64,000 nucleotides of DNA from Mycobacterium sp. OTB74 (GCF_029892685.1 NZ_JARXVD010000003.1:124001-188000), one strand, 5' to 3'; positions 16,419 through 28,793 are shown, counted from the first letter of the stretch. A program made the numbers and translations. The notes: generated from the sequence alone by a model not told the origin.

Positions 16419-16756
16419 CTTCTCCGTCGTTGCGTGGGGATTCCGGTGGCGTCACCGTGGAGGCAGCATTCGCCGTCGCGGGGTTGGTGGTGGTTGCGGT
16501 GCTCTGTTTCGGTGGGCTGGCGGCAATTTCGTCGCAGGTCCGCTGCGTCGACGCCGCGCGAGAGGCGGCACGGCTGGCGGCCCGAGGTGATGTGCGCGCC
16601 GCGGAGGTTGCCGGGCGCATCGGACCCACGGGTGCCGTCGTCGACGTCCGGCACGACGGTGGCCGCGTGGTCGCGCGGGTCACCGCCCGGGCTCCGCTGC
16701 TGCCAGGAGTCGTACTGCGGGCAGAGGCGGTCGCGGCGCCTGAGCCGGGGGTTTGA
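16415..16756 (+). CDS. TadE-like pseudopilin/minor pilin (Rv3655c)
   Basis: A 113-residue protein starting at a GTG that overlaps the pilin stop. It has a short basic leader, a processing-like site DSG/GVTVE with Glu at +5, and one membrane helix (FAVAGLVVVAVLCFGGLAAI). The extracytoplasmic part contains the TadE feature VDAAREAARLAARGD. It is probably a minor pilus or assembly component of the Tad system. Confidence 0.85.
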   Translation: MTSPSLRGDSGGVTVEAAFAVAGLVVVAVLCFGGLAAISSQVRCVDAAREAARLAARGDVRAAEVAGRIGPTGAVVDVRHDGGRVVARVTARAPLLPGVVLRAEAVAAPEPGV

Positions 16757-16781
16757 CCAGGCTCTGCCCGGCGACGCCGGA

Positions 16782-17123
16782 GTGGCCACTGTGATGACGG
16801 TGGCACTGATCGCCGTGCTGATCGCACTCACAACGGGAGCTGGTGCGGTCGGCGCGGCAGTGATCGGTCGGCACCAGGCCCAGGCCGCCGCGGATCTGGC
16901 TGCATTGGCGGCCGCGGGCAGTCTGGCAGGCGGCGCTGCCGGAGCTTGTGGCCAGGCATCCTCGATCGCAGAGGCGATGGGAGTACGGGTCAGCAGTTGC
17001 ACGGTGCGTCAACTCGATGTGCTTGTCGACGTTGACCTCGGGATCCGCTTTGGCCGTTGGACTCTCGGTGACGCTCATGGTCAGGCGCGTGCTGGACCCC
17101 AAGTGGCAAATGGAACGCCATGA
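16782..17123 (+). CDS. TadG/TadE-like membrane protein, last gene of the Tad operon (Rv3654c)
   Basis: About 113 residues from the GTG at 16782. One N-terminal membrane segment (VMTVALIAVLIALTTGAGAVGAAVI) is followed by HQAQAAADLAALAAAG, a characteristic TadG-like N-terminal feature. The +5 position after the Gly (GDAG/VATVM) is not Glu. GTG at 16791 or ATG at 16794 are alternative starts, and the frame is open further upstream inside the TadE-like gene. Ends 24 bp before the convergent Rv3651-like gene. Confidence 0.75.
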   Translation: MATVMTVALIAVLIALTTGAGAVGAAVIGRHQAQAAADLAALAAAGSLAGGAAGACGQASSIAEAMGVRVSSCTVRQLDVLVDVDLGIRFGRWTLGDAHGQARAGPQVANGTP

Positions 17124-17147
17124 AGTGGCACGTCGTGCTGCGCCGTG

Positions 17148-18206
17148 TCACGTGGATTCGTCACCGTCTGGTGTTTTCTCGTCGGCGATCCTGGCCTCTG
17201 CAACTGTCCGCTCGTCGTCGGTGGGCAGTCGCAACGACAACATCCCTGCGAAGGTGTTTTCGGCAACCTCGATCCGGTGCGCAGTGACGTGAATCAACGT
17301 CCACCCGCCGTCGTGCGCGCGCAATCGAAGCACCCGCGCGGTCGGGCCGGCGCCGAATTCCACAGTCATTGCTGCCATTTCGTTGACCTCGTCGGGGTGG
17401 ACGACGGGGTGAGCCTCATCGTTTGGACGCCAGTCGAAGAACGGGCATGGCGCGTCGAGCCACTTGATCAGCTTCCAGCTGTCCAGGTCGACCATCGCGC
17501 GGTGCACTCCCGGCTGCGACATGCCGTCGACGATGCGCTGCGCCAGATCAACGGGTGCGGCGGCCGAAGATTCGTCGCGGACGCTGCGCCAGTTCATTGC
17601 CCGGCAGATCAATCGCTCGCGCCCGTCGTCTGTGGTCTCGGTCAGAATTCGTGCGACGAAGCCGACGGTGATCGGATTGCCCTGAAAATCAGTCACGTCC
17701 CACGCGCTGCAAAATGTCTGGCCGACCTCAGGATTGATCACCGTCGAGATGACCCGCGCCTCATTCGGATTGAGTGCACGGGCCGGCATGTCCTCGGCGA
17801 ATGCCCGCCCATGAGTCGCCTCGGTCTCTGGGTTCAGGCCGCTGTTGGATAGCGATTCGGGGGTATCGGTGGCGATGCCGTCGGTCAGGTTCCAGATGAG
17901 CGGGCCCGGGATGACCCGCTCGGGCGGCTCGACATCGGGTGGACCGACCCACACCTGCACACCGTGAATCCGGCCGTCGGTCATCTGGACGACTTCAGTC
18001 CGGATCACCCGATCACTCTTGGGTGTGATGCTGGTCAGCGGTTGGCCGCCGCGCACCGTTTCCCCGATGGCGGACTGAATGGCCATCAGATTGTGGTTAC
18101 GGCGCAGGAACGCGCTTATGGGCACCAGATTCTTGGTTTGCCGCCCCTGGGCAACCACCGCGGGCTCGGCGCCGAGAGTTTCGACAAGGAGCCACTCCTG
18201 GGTCAT
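17148..18206 (-). CDS. tandem PAS/GAF-like domain protein (Rv3651-like, DUF5593/DUF5628)
   Basis: A 352-residue cytoplasmic protein resembling M. tuberculosis Rv3651, which I recall as having PAS-like domains in its structure. The N-terminal part starts with MTQEWLLVETLG and contains LVPISAFLRRNHNL. The middle domain has VQVWVGPPDVEPPERVIPG. The C-terminal domain has LDSWKLIKWLDAPCPFFDWRP and the HDGGWTLIHVTAHRIEV strands. No enzymatic motif or DNA-binding domain is visible. It is probably a sensor or regulatory scaffold; the ligand is unknown. Confidence 0.8.
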   Translation of the reverse strand: MTQEWLLVETLGAEPAVVAQGRQTKNLVPISAFLRRNHNLMAIQSAIGETVRGGQPLTSITPKSDRVIRTEVVQMTDGRIHGVQVWVGPPDVEPPERVIPGPLIWNLTDGIATDTPESLSNSGLNPETEATHGRAFAEDMPARALNPNEARVISTVINPEVGQTFCSAWDVTDFQGNPITVGFVARILTETTDDGRERLICRAMNWRSVRDESSAAAPVDLAQRIVDGMSQPGVHRAMVDLDSWKLIKWLDAPCPFFDWRPNDEAHPVVHPDEVNEMAAMTVEFGAGPTARVLRLRAHDGGWTLIHVTAHRIEVAENTFAGMLSLRLPTDDERTVAEARIADEKTPDGDEST

Positions 18207-18568
18207 GTCGGTAGCTTATCTGCACCCGTGCGCGGCCCGTCCGGCGCAATGGTTTGCTCGCTCGGCGTGACGGCCTGATCTCCCTTTGCCATCCAGATCG
18301 AACTGTTTTGCGGATAAATCTTGCGCCGACGCCGGGCAGGCGGTACTTTGCCACTGCGCCCGGCTGGCCGGGACTTGGGAACGGATCGTGTTGTCCGGCC
18401 GTTCGCCGCTTCGCCTGTGTGTCTTGACGTTTTAGTGCTATCTGGCGCTATACCGTGAGACGCGGTGTGGACGGCGACCGTCGAGGGGTAGGTCGTTTCC
18501 GCGCGGGCCCAGGGCCCGTGGTCCGTCACCGGTTGCATGACGTGTTAGATGACTTGGCTCGCCACGCG
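18207..18568. other. 362-bp intergenic stretch without a supported gene
   Basis: Only short unrelated frames on both strands occur. The segment probably holds the promoter of the Rv3651-like gene (minus-strand sequence just before the ATG contains TAAGCT) and the 3' end region of the helicase. In M. tuberculosis a PE gene lies in this interval; nothing like it is seen. Confidence 0.5.
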
Positions 18569-20989
18569 TTACATAACGTGGCTCGCCACGGCGTCGAGCA
18601 CCAGGCGAAGCACTCGCACCGCACCCGCCTTGTCCAACGGATCATTGGCGTTGCCGCACTTGGGGGATTGCACACAAGACGGGCATCCGTGCTGGCATTC
18701 GCATGCCTCGATCGCGGCTGCGGTTGCGCCCCACCACGTGCTCAGTTCCCGAAATCCGCGGGCGGCAAATCCGGCTCCGCCGGGATAGCCGTCGTAGACG
18801 AAAATCGTTGGCAAACCGGATAAATCACCCGGGGCGGGTCCGCACGCAGTCGATACCCCGCCGATGTCGCCGCGATCGCAACTGGCAACCAGCGGCAGCA
18901 GGCCGATGGCCGCGTGCTCGGCGGCGTGCAGCGACCCCGGTACCAGCAGCTGATCGATTCCGTTGTCCAGCAGCACTTCCGGAGTCATAGTGCACATGAC
19001 GGCCATGGTTTCCAGGGTGCGGGTCGGCATGTCGAGGTCGACGAAATCGATGACCTCCCCGTCCAATCCACGACGTAGATAGCCGACCACGGTGTTGGAC
19101 ACCGATACGGGCACCAGGCCGACCGTCACCGGCCCGAACCGGCGCAACTCGCCCGTCCCCGTCACGGCTATGTCGGTGACCTCGCGAGCCGAGGTGGAGT
19201 AGCCGGGGTCCGCGGGGTGGACGAAGGCAACGCCGGCCTCAAAATCCAGGGTGTCCACCACAAACGTCTCACCCTGGTGCAGATATACCGCACCGGGATG
19301 TACCGACGCCGGGGCCTGGCCGGCGCCGGTGCTGCCCAGCATCCGGCCGGTGTCTGACTCCAGGATGGCGATCTGGCCGCCGATCGAACCGCGGATGTCG
19401 ACCGCGGGATGCGGGTCCACGCCGGGTGCCGCGAAGAAGCCCCCCGGCCGCTTGCGCAGCAATCCGTCGTCAACCAGAGACTCCGCCACGGCCTCGGCTT
19501 CCCAGTTTCGGATTTCCGCGGGCGTCAACGGCAATTCTGTTGCAGCGCAGAGTAACTGCGGGCCGAGGACATAAGGGTTGTTGGGGTCGATGACCACCCG
19601 CTCGATGGGCTTGTCCAGGAGTGCCGACGGGTGGTGCACCAGGTAGGTGTCCAACGGGTCGTCCCGGGCGATCAGCACGATCAATGCGCTCTGACCGCGT
19701 CGGCCGGCCCGTCCGGCCTGCTGCCAGAACGACGCCACGGTGCCCGGGAAGCCGGCAAGCACCACCGCGTCGAGGCCTGCGATATCGATCCCGAGTTCCA
19801 GCGCATTGGTGGTGGCCAGTCCGCGCAGTTCCCCTTCCGCGAGGGCATGTTCCAGGCCGCGGCGGTCCTCGGCCAGATAGCCGGCCCGGTATGACGCCAC
19901 CAGGGGGGCCAGCGCCGGAGCCACGTTTTCGAGGCGGGCGCGAGCACCGAGCGCGGTCAACTCGGCACCTCGGCGGGACCGCACGAACGTCAGCGTCCGG
20001 GCCCCCTCGGCGATCAGGTCGGCCATCACCCGCGCGGCCTCGGCGCCCGCGGATCTGCGTACCGGAGCGCCGTTCTCGCCGATCAGGTCGGTCAGCAGCG
20101 CAGGCTCCCACAGAGCCACGGTGCGGCCGCCATGCGGGGAGCCGTCCTCGGTGACCGCAGTGACGCTCTGGCCCAACAACTCTGAGGCGGTATGTGCCGG
20201 TGCGGCGGTGGTGGCACTGGCGAAGACGACAGTTGGGCTAGAGCCGTACCGCTCGCACAGCCGCATCAGCCGCCGCAGCACCATTGCCACGTTTGAGCCG
20301 AAAATTCCTCGGTAGTAATGACATTCGTCGACCACCAGGTACCGTAGGTTGCGCAGGAACACCGCCCATCGGGCGTGGTTGCGAAGCATGGACAGATGGA
20401 TCATGTCCGGGTTGGAGAAGATCCAGCGAGACCGTTCCCTGGCGAATTGCCTTGCATCCGTAGAGCTGTCGCCGTCGTACGCACTTGGTGCCGTGTCGGT
20501 GAGGGCGGGAATCGCGGCGCACAACGACTGCGCGGCGCGGAGTTGGTCATGTCCGAGGGCTTTGGTCGGGGACAGATACAGTGCCCGGGCGCGGCTGTCG
20601 CTCTGCAGGTCAGTCAGGATCGGTAGCTGGTAGGCAAGGGATTTTCCCGATGCGGTACCCGTCGCGATCACCACGTGCCGACCCGCATGTGCCAGGTCGG
20701 CCGCGGCCACCTGATGCGACCACGGTTGGGCGATTCCACGGTTGGCGAAAACCTGCGTCACGTCGGGACCGACCCAAGGGGGCCAGGGAAATAATCGCGC
20801 CTGCCGGGGCGAAATGTCGGTCACATGACGTAGTGGCCGCTCGGATGGGTCGGTGCCGTCCAACGCGCACGATAGAAGCTCGCGCCCGAAGTTTTGGTCC
20901 CCGGCATCGGGCTGCCCGTGCGTCACCGTAAACCCTTCTGGAGATGGGGTTCTGCCCTGTGCATCGTCCTCTGATGAATTGTTAACCAT
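18569..20989 (-). CDS. DEAD/DEAH-box helicase with C-terminal DUF1998/zinc domain (Rv3649, MrfA-like)
   Basis: An 806-residue superfamily 2 helicase. Motif I is ATGTASGKS near residue 115, motif II is DECHYYRG, motif III is FASATT, motif VI is QQAGRAGRRGQ. The C-terminal domain (about residues 480-790) ends with a cysteine cluster, CECQHGCPSCVQSPKCG. This layout is that of MrfA/Hrq1-like helicases linked to mitomycin-type crosslink repair, which is an inference here. Position matches Rv3649. The start at 20989 is uncertain within the first 30 residues. Confidence 0.88.
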   Translation of the reverse strand: MVNNSSEDDAQGRTPSPEGFTVTHGQPDAGDQNFGRELLSCALDGTDPSERPLRHVTDISPRQARLFPWPPWVGPDVTQVFANRGIAQPWSHQVAAADLAHAGRHVVIATGTASGKSLAYQLPILTDLQSDSRARALYLSPTKALGHDQLRAAQSLCAAIPALTDTAPSAYDGDSSTDARQFARERSRWIFSNPDMIHLSMLRNHARWAVFLRNLRYLVVDECHYYRGIFGSNVAMVLRRLMRLCERYGSSPTVVFASATTAAPAHTASELLGQSVTAVTEDGSPHGGRTVALWEPALLTDLIGENGAPVRRSAGAEAARVMADLIAEGARTLTFVRSRRGAELTALGARARLENVAPALAPLVASYRAGYLAEDRRGLEHALAEGELRGLATTNALELGIDIAGLDAVVLAGFPGTVASFWQQAGRAGRRGQSALIVLIARDDPLDTYLVHHPSALLDKPIERVVIDPNNPYVLGPQLLCAATELPLTPAEIRNWEAEAVAESLVDDGLLRKRPGGFFAAPGVDPHPAVDIRGSIGGQIAILESDTGRMLGSTGAGQAPASVHPGAVYLHQGETFVVDTLDFEAGVAFVHPADPGYSTSAREVTDIAVTGTGELRRFGPVTVGLVPVSVSNTVVGYLRRGLDGEVIDFVDLDMPTRTLETMAVMCTMTPEVLLDNGIDQLLVPGSLHAAEHAAIGLLPLVASCDRGDIGGVSTACGPAPGDLSGLPTIFVYDGYPGGAGFAARGFRELSTWWGATAAAIEACECQHGCPSCVQSPKCGNANDPLDKAGAVRVLRLVLDAVASHVM

Positions 20990-21227
20990 AGGTTTGCCGT
21001 TGAGCTGTCGCGGGAGCCCTGAACGTGGTTGACTAATGGCGGTCGCAGCTTCTGTGTTCGTGTGTGAGCACCCGCAGGAACGACGTTGCGGCCGCGGTTC
21101 CTTCGGGAGGGTTGTAGGTCCGGTAGTTCCGGCGACTCACGCGTTGGTATGGCGGTCGGAACGGGCCCGGTACATCGGAAGACTCGATGGACCGCACCCG
21201 CAGTAACAAGAAGGAAACGAAAGACAA

Positions 21228-21431
21228 ATGCCACAGGGGACTGTGAAGTGGTTCAACCCGGAAAAGGGTTACGGCTTCATTGAGCAGGAAGGCGGCGGCG
21301 GCGACGTCTTCGTCCACTACAAGCAGATTCAGTCCAACGGGTTCCGCACCCTTGAGGAGAATCAGAAGGTCGACTTCGAGATCGAGCAGAGCCCGAAGGG
21401 TCCGCAGGCTCTGAACGTTCGTCCCGTCTGA
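21228..21431 (+). CDS. cspA: cold-shock protein CspA (Rv3648c)
   Basis: A 67-residue single-OB-fold RNA chaperone with RNP1 KGYGFIEQE and RNP2 VFVHY. The ATG at 21228 is preceded by AAGGAAACGAAAGACAA. The 238-bp region from the divergent helicase start probably includes a long 5' leader, as is typical of cold-shock genes. An intrinsic-type terminator lies just downstream. Confidence 0.95.
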   Translation: MPQGTVKWFNPEKGYGFIEQEGGGGDVFVHYKQIQSNGFRTLEENQKVDFEIEQSPKGPQALNVRPV

Positions 21432-21451
21432 GACACACAGACGCCAGGAAA

Positions 21452-21490
21452 CGCCCCCGCATCGTTGGTTGACGACGCGGGGGCGTTTCG
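21452..21490 (+). terminator. terminator of cspA
   Basis: ACGCCCCCGC (21452-21461) pairs perfectly with GCGGGGGCGT (21478-21487), followed by TTC, 21 bp after the cspA stop. Confidence 0.85.
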
Positions 21491-21531
21491 CTATCCAACC
21501 TTTTGCGCGCTGCTGGCCTACTGTCGGCAGG

Positions 21532-22125
21532 GTGAGCCAGCTGTCATTCTTCTCAGCTGAATCGGTGCCGCCTGCGGTCGCCGATCTGACGGGGCTGCTC
21601 GCCGCGCCCGGCCAGCTGGTTTTGGTCGGCCTCGCGGGCGATGACCGCGCGGTGCGGCTGTCGGTGGTGGTGGACGCGCTGTGGCGGGCTGAGGCAGTGG
21701 CCGAGATGATCGCCGTGGTTGGTTTGATGCCGGAGGTCACCCACACCGAGGAAAAGACCCCGCTGGTACGCACCACGGCGGACATCCGGCTGGCGCCGAT
21801 GGCCGCAGAGTGGACGCGTGGTGCGGTCAAGACCGTGCCTGACGGGTGGCTGCCCGGTCCGCGCGAACTGCGCGCATGGACCCTCGCTGCGGGCACACCG
21901 GAGCCGAACGGCTATCTACTCGGGGTGGATCCACACGCGCCCGATACTCACGCGGCACTTGCATCGGCGCTTATGAGGGTCGGAATCGCCCCCACGTTGA
22001 TCGGCACCCGTGGCCACCGTCCGGCGCTGCGGATCAGCGGTCGCCGGAGGCTATCGCGCCTGGTAGAGAACGTGGGAGAGCCGCCCGGGGACACCGAAGC
22101 TTTCCTGTCTTGGCCGCGCATCTAG
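21532..22125 (+). CDS. conserved hypothetical protein (Rv3647c-like)
   Basis: A 197-residue protein from the GTG at 21532. It has no membrane segment and no recognised catalytic motif. The composition is that of a folded alpha/beta protein, with LVLVGLAGDDRAVRLSVVVD near the N terminus and PTLIGTRGHRPALRISGRRR near the C terminus. Length and place between cspA and topA match Rv3647c. I cannot assign a function. Confidence 0.75.
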   Translation: MSQLSFFSAESVPPAVADLTGLLAAPGQLVLVGLAGDDRAVRLSVVVDALWRAEAVAEMIAVVGLMPEVTHTEEKTPLVRTTADIRLAPMAAEWTRGAVKTVPDGWLPGPRELRAWTLAAGTPEPNGYLLGVDPHAPDTHAALASALMRVGIAPTLIGTRGHRPALRISGRRRLSRLVENVGEPPGDTEAFLSWPRI

Positions 22126-22261
22126 AGGTCTATCGGGCCAGGGCCGGTTTGCGTCCCTGAGCTGTGGGTGTCAAATTGTGACTTGCTATCGGGCCGGATG
22201 ACGGGTTAGGCATGCATCCGGTATCGAAACGGCAAACAAAGAACTGGAGCGTATAGATACG

Positions 22262-25117
<2,856 letters not shown>

Positions 25118-25148
25118 TCCCGCTGAAGCAGGGACCTGTCGAATCTGG

Positions 25149-26759
25149 TTAGTCGTCAGCCGGTCTCGACGCGCTGCTGGCTACTGAGGCGGTGCTGGCA
25201 GGGGAAGCCAGGACGACTGGCCGGGCCAACTGGGTGCGCGCGGTTCGGCCGCGCAATTCGACCGTCTCGCCCACATTCCAGCACAAGGCCTCGGCATCCA
25301 CTGCGCCGCTTACCGCCACGGCCGACGCCAGCACGTGCCCTTCTTCCATCTTGGCGAGCTCGGTGAGCCGTGCGGCCTCGTTGACCGGGTCGCCGATCAC
25401 TGTGTATTCGAACCGGGCCAGTGCACCGATATGGCCGGCGATGGCCCGCCCGGCGGATACGCCGATACCGAATTCGGTTGTGCCCAGCACGGTTACCAAC
25501 TGGTCGTGCAAGTCGCGGGATGCTGCCAGGGCCGCGCCTGAGGCATCGGGATGTTCGATGGGGGCACCGAATATCGCCAGGGCGGCGTCACCCTGAAACT
25601 TGTTCACAAATCCGCCGTGGGCGTTGACGGTGTCCACGATGACCCGGAAGAACTCGTTGAGCACCACCACCACTTCGGCGGCTGGTCTGGTCGCAGCGAG
25701 CTGCGTCGAACCCACCAGATCGATGAACAGCACCGCAATATCGCGTTCCTGCCCACCGAGTTCGGTGCCGCGTTCCAGCGCGCGACGAGCCACGTCTTCG
25801 CCGACGTAGCGGCCGAACAGGTCGCGCAGCCGTTGCCGTTCGGACAGATCACGCACCATGTCGTTGAAGCCGGCCTGCAGCAGGCCCAGCTCGCTGGCGT
25901 CGTAAATCTGCATGTGCGCGTTGTAGTTACCGCGCTGCACCTCGCCCAGCGCCCAACGCAACTGGCGCAGCGGGTCGGCGATGGACATGGCCACCAGGAC
26001 GTTGCCCGCGAGGCCGATGACCAGCGCGGCGATGGCCAGCAGTAGCAGCGGCGTGGTGAGCCGGTTGGGCGTCGCCACCAGAATTTCGTACTTGCTGGCC
26101 ACCAGCGCCAACACGATGGCCAACAGGGGCACACCAGTGGCCAACAGCCAGGCCAGCACCTGCCGCTGAATGACGCCGGGCGCACGGAAGTTCTCCGGCA
26201 CACCGCCGCGCAGCGCGGCCACGGCCACAGGGCGCAGCACCCGCTCGGATTGCAGATAGCCGATGATCGCGGTGGCGGTCGCGCCCAGTGCGCTGGCCAC
26301 CGCCACCACCGGCGCAGACCTGCTGGCCACCGGCCAGCTGGCGATGATGAAGACGACCGAGCCCATCAACCAGTTCGCAACGCTGATCATGGTGCGGTAA
26401 AAGGGCATCTTCAGCGCCCTGACCCGGGCCTGTTCGGTGATGGCCGGGTCATCGTCTACTTGTAGGGTGTCGCGCCGCTGCCAGCGGATTACGGGGATCA
26501 GCAGCCGCAGGCTCAGCCAGGCCAAGACCACGAACGACACGAACAGATAGCCCAGGAAGATGGCCAGGTTCAGCGCGGGCAGGTCTTGCAACTGGACGCG
26601 GTCCTCGGGCGGAAGACCGAAGCGTAGGAAGCCGAGCACGAAGAGGGCGCCGATGATATCGGCCTGCAGCAGGCTCAGGGTGAACACCGGCCACGGTGTG
26701 CGCGCGACCCATCGGGCGAATCCGCTGATTCGCCGGACATCTAACGCACCGGTGGCCAC
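25149..26759 (-). CDS. membrane class III adenylate cyclase with HAMP domain (Rv3645)
   Basis: A 536-residue enzyme making cAMP. Residues about 15-270 carry six membrane helices. A HAMP linker (SIADPLRQLRWALGEVQRGN) is followed by a class III cyclase domain (about residues 315-490). Metal-binding Asp occurs in FIDLVGST and in KFQGD, and the transition-state Asn/Arg pair in GDPVNEAARL. M. tuberculosis Rv3645 is a major cAMP source involved in fatty-acid-linked signalling. It may feed Crp at the left end of the window. Confidence 0.92.
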   Translation of the reverse strand: MATGALDVRRISGFARWVARTPWPVFTLSLLQADIIGALFVLGFLRFGLPPEDRVQLQDLPALNLAIFLGYLFVSFVVLAWLSLRLLIPVIRWQRRDTLQVDDDPAITEQARVRALKMPFYRTMISVANWLMGSVVFIIASWPVASRSAPVVAVASALGATATAIIGYLQSERVLRPVAVAALRGGVPENFRAPGVIQRQVLAWLLATGVPLLAIVLALVASKYEILVATPNRLTTPLLLLAIAALVIGLAGNVLVAMSIADPLRQLRWALGEVQRGNYNAHMQIYDASELGLLQAGFNDMVRDLSERQRLRDLFGRYVGEDVARRALERGTELGGQERDIAVLFIDLVGSTQLAATRPAAEVVVVLNEFFRVIVDTVNAHGGFVNKFQGDAALAIFGAPIEHPDASGAALAASRDLHDQLVTVLGTTEFGIGVSAGRAIAGHIGALARFEYTVIGDPVNEAARLTELAKMEEGHVLASAVAVSGAVDAEALCWNVGETVELRGRTARTQLARPVVLASPASTASVASSASRPADD

Positions 26760-26841
26760 CCGACAACCGTATCGGTCGCGACCGTCATGTAGAGCCGCTG
26801 TGTGCAGGTCGTGTCCCTGTCGGGCGCTAGGGTTGGCCCCG

Positions 26842-28053
26842 ATGAGCGGAGTTTTCTCGCGGTTGGTGGGTCAGGACGCCGTGGAAGCGGAGTTGGTGGC
26901 CGCAGCCAGGGCCGCCCGAGGTGATTCAGCTCACAGTGGCGTCACCACCGGAAGCATGACGCACGCCTGGCTGATCACCGGTCCGCCGGGATCTGGCCGG
27001 TCCATCGCCGCGGTGTGCTTCGCCGCGGCCCTCCAATGCACCTCCGAGGACGAACCGGGGTGTGGGCAGTGCCGGGCTTGCACGACCACCATGGCGGGCA
27101 CTCACGCCGATGTGCGGCGCGTCATCCCCGAGGGCTTGTCCATCGGCGTCGACGAGATGCGGGCCATCGTGCAGACCGCGTCGCGGCGTCCAGGTACCGG
27201 CCGCTGGCAGATCGTGGTGGTCGAGGACGCCGACCGGCTCACAGAAGGCGCGGCCAACGCGCTGCTGAAGGTGGTCGAGGAGCCTCCGCCGTCGACTGTG
27301 TTCCTGTTGTGTGCGCCATCGGTGGACCCCGAGGACATAGCCGTGACGCTGCGGTCGCGGTGCCGGCACGTCGCGCTGACTACGCCGCGGGTCGACGCGA
27401 TAGCGCAGGTACTGATGGATGCCGACGGCCTGGATGAGGCTGACGCTCGCTGGGCGGCATCGGTCAGTGGTGGTCATGTGGGCCGTGCGCGCCGGTTGGC
27501 CACCGATGAGCAGGCCCGGTCGCGGCGGGAGCGGGCGCTGGGCCTGGCCCGCGACGCGGCCACCCCGTCCCGGGCGTTTGGCGCGGTCGAGGAGCTGGTG
27601 GCCTCCGCGGAGGCCGAGGCAGTGGCGCTGACGGCCAGCCGCAACGAGGCCGAGACCGAGGAGTTGAGGACGGCCCTCGGTGCCGGTGGCACCGGCAAAG
27701 GCGCGGCGGGCGCCCTGCGCGGTGCGGCCGGGGCGCTGAAAGACCTTGAGAAGCGACAGAAATCACGGCAGACCCGGGCCTCGCGGGATGCGCTGGACCG
27801 GGCACTGATCGACCTGGCCACCTATTTCCGGGACGCATTGCTGGTGGCGTCCGGTGCTGCTGGTGCGGCGTCGGCAAACCATCCGGACATGGCGGACAAG
27901 GCTGCGGCCATGGCCGCGCACGCGCCTGCAGATCGGCTGCTCCGCTGCATCGAAGCCGTACTGGAGTGCCGCGAGGCGCTGGCCACCAACGTCAAACCGA
28001 AGTTCGCGGTGGACGCTATGGTGGCGACCATGGGGCAGGCACTGCGGGGCTGA
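26842..28053 (+). CDS. holB: DNA polymerase III delta' subunit
   Basis: A 403-residue clamp-loader subunit. The AAA+ region has an ATP-site-like GPPGSGRS in which the Walker A lysine is replaced by Arg, as expected for the non-hydrolysing delta' subunit. A zinc module C-x8-C-x2-C-x2-C is visible near CTSEDEPGCGQCRAC, and the SRC motif occurs in TLRSRCRHV. The ATG at 26842 starts MSGVFSRLVGQ. The divergent adenylate cyclase is 82 bp away. tRNA-Thr follows downstream, as at the M. tuberculosis Rv3644c-thrV locus. Confidence 0.93.
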   Translation: MSGVFSRLVGQDAVEAELVAAARAARGDSAHSGVTTGSMTHAWLITGPPGSGRSIAAVCFAAALQCTSEDEPGCGQCRACTTTMAGTHADVRRVIPEGLSIGVDEMRAIVQTASRRPGTGRWQIVVVEDADRLTEGAANALLKVVEEPPPSTVFLLCAPSVDPEDIAVTLRSRCRHVALTTPRVDAIAQVLMDADGLDEADARWAASVSGGHVGRARRLATDEQARSRRERALGLARDAATPSRAFGAVEELVASAEAEAVALTASRNEAETEELRTALGAGGTGKGAAGALRGAAGALKDLEKRQKSRQTRASRDALDRALIDLATYFRDALLVASGAAGAASANHPDMADKAAAMAAHAPADRLLRCIEAVLECREALATNVKPKFAVDAMVATMGQALRG

Positions 28054-28120
28054 CCGGCACTGACTTTGGTGGTGCCGAAGCTCTGCCGTAGACTCGTGCC
28101 GCCCCGCTTACGTGGGGCAC

Positions 28121-28196
28121 GCCGCCTTAGCTCAGTCGGTAGAGCGATTCACTCGTAATGAATAGGTCGGGGGTTCGATTCCCCCAGGCGGCTCCA
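28121..28196 (+). tRNA. tRNA-Thr(CGT)
   Basis: A complete cloverleaf. The acceptor stem GCCGCCT (28121-28127) pairs with AGGCGGC (28186-28192). The anticodon arm is ATTCA-CTCGTAA-TGAAT with anticodon CGT (Thr, ACG). The T arm is GGGGG-TTCGATT-CCCCC, and CCA is encoded at 28194-28196 after discriminator T. It is the insertion target of the element downstream. Confidence 0.96.
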
Positions 28197-28197
28197 T
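28159..28197 (+). repeat. left attachment-site repeat: 3' end of tRNA-Thr
   Basis: This 39-bp stretch from the end of the anticodon stem through CCA recurs at 29553-29591 with two mismatches (28163 T/C; 28178 A/T). It acts as attL if the segment between is an integrated element. Confidence 0.85.
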
Positions 28198-28253
28198 TTG
28201 CCCAGTTCAGGGCATATATGCTGGTTTGCCGGCAAACTCGGCGGGGCTGAATC

Positions 28254-28269
28254 CCGTACTTTCCCCGTA
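28254..28269 (+). repeat. possible integrase arm-type site, left copy
   Basis: CCGTACTTTCCCCGTA, repeated at 29417-29432 as CCGTATTTTCCCCGTA (15 of 16 identical, same orientation). Both lie inside the island, close to the att repeats. Confidence 0.45.
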
Positions 28270-28432
28270 GATTCGATTCTCAGATCGCGTTGCCGGCCCA
28301 TTGGTCCAGCACAGCGCGAGTATCCGGTCCGGCGGTCACCCGCTGCGCATAGTGTCCCTCAGTCGTTGCGAGCTGGGCAGCTCTAGAAGCCCGATCATGA
28401 ACTACCAGGGAGTCGCCTTGCCCGCGTGGCCG

Positions 28433-28729
28433 CTACGGCGTGGCGGTGCGTTCCGGGCGCGTCGCGGGAAAGCGACGATGCAGCCCGTCGATCAATCGAT
28501 GTGTGTGGTAGAGCTCATGTCGCAGGTCGGCTGCGGCCCGTCGGCAGTGCTGCGAGTGTTTATGCGCCAGCCGGTGTTCGGCTGCTTCGAGCATCGATGA
28601 CGTTTCGTTCACCTGCTCCCACAGCGCGGCCAGCAGAACGCGGGCCTGCGCGGTGTTTGCACCGTCCACGATTCGCATCATCGCAGCCTTCGTGTTGCGA
28701 GTCGTTTGGTTGAGATGTGTTGTGTCCAT
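28433..28729 (-). CDS. island hypothetical protein, 98 aa
   Basis: A 98-residue predicted helical protein, rich in His, Arg and Ala, with no known motif. A central helix reads AALWEQVNETSSMLEAAEHR and another AAADLRHELYHTHRLIDGL. No clear Shine-Dalgarno precedes ATG at 28729. It is divergent from the next gene across about 65 bp. It is the first gene inside the tRNA-Thr island. Function unknown. Confidence 0.5.
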   Translation of the reverse strand: MDTTHLNQTTRNTKAAMMRIVDGANTAQARVLLAALWEQVNETSSMLEAAEHRLAHKHSQHCRRAAADLRHELYHTHRLIDGLHRRFPATRPERTATP

Positions 28730-28793
28730 ATTGGAATGACTGCGCCGAAGGCCGAGTGTGGGAAATCCTCCCCAATCGCTGAGCGGTGGGGCT

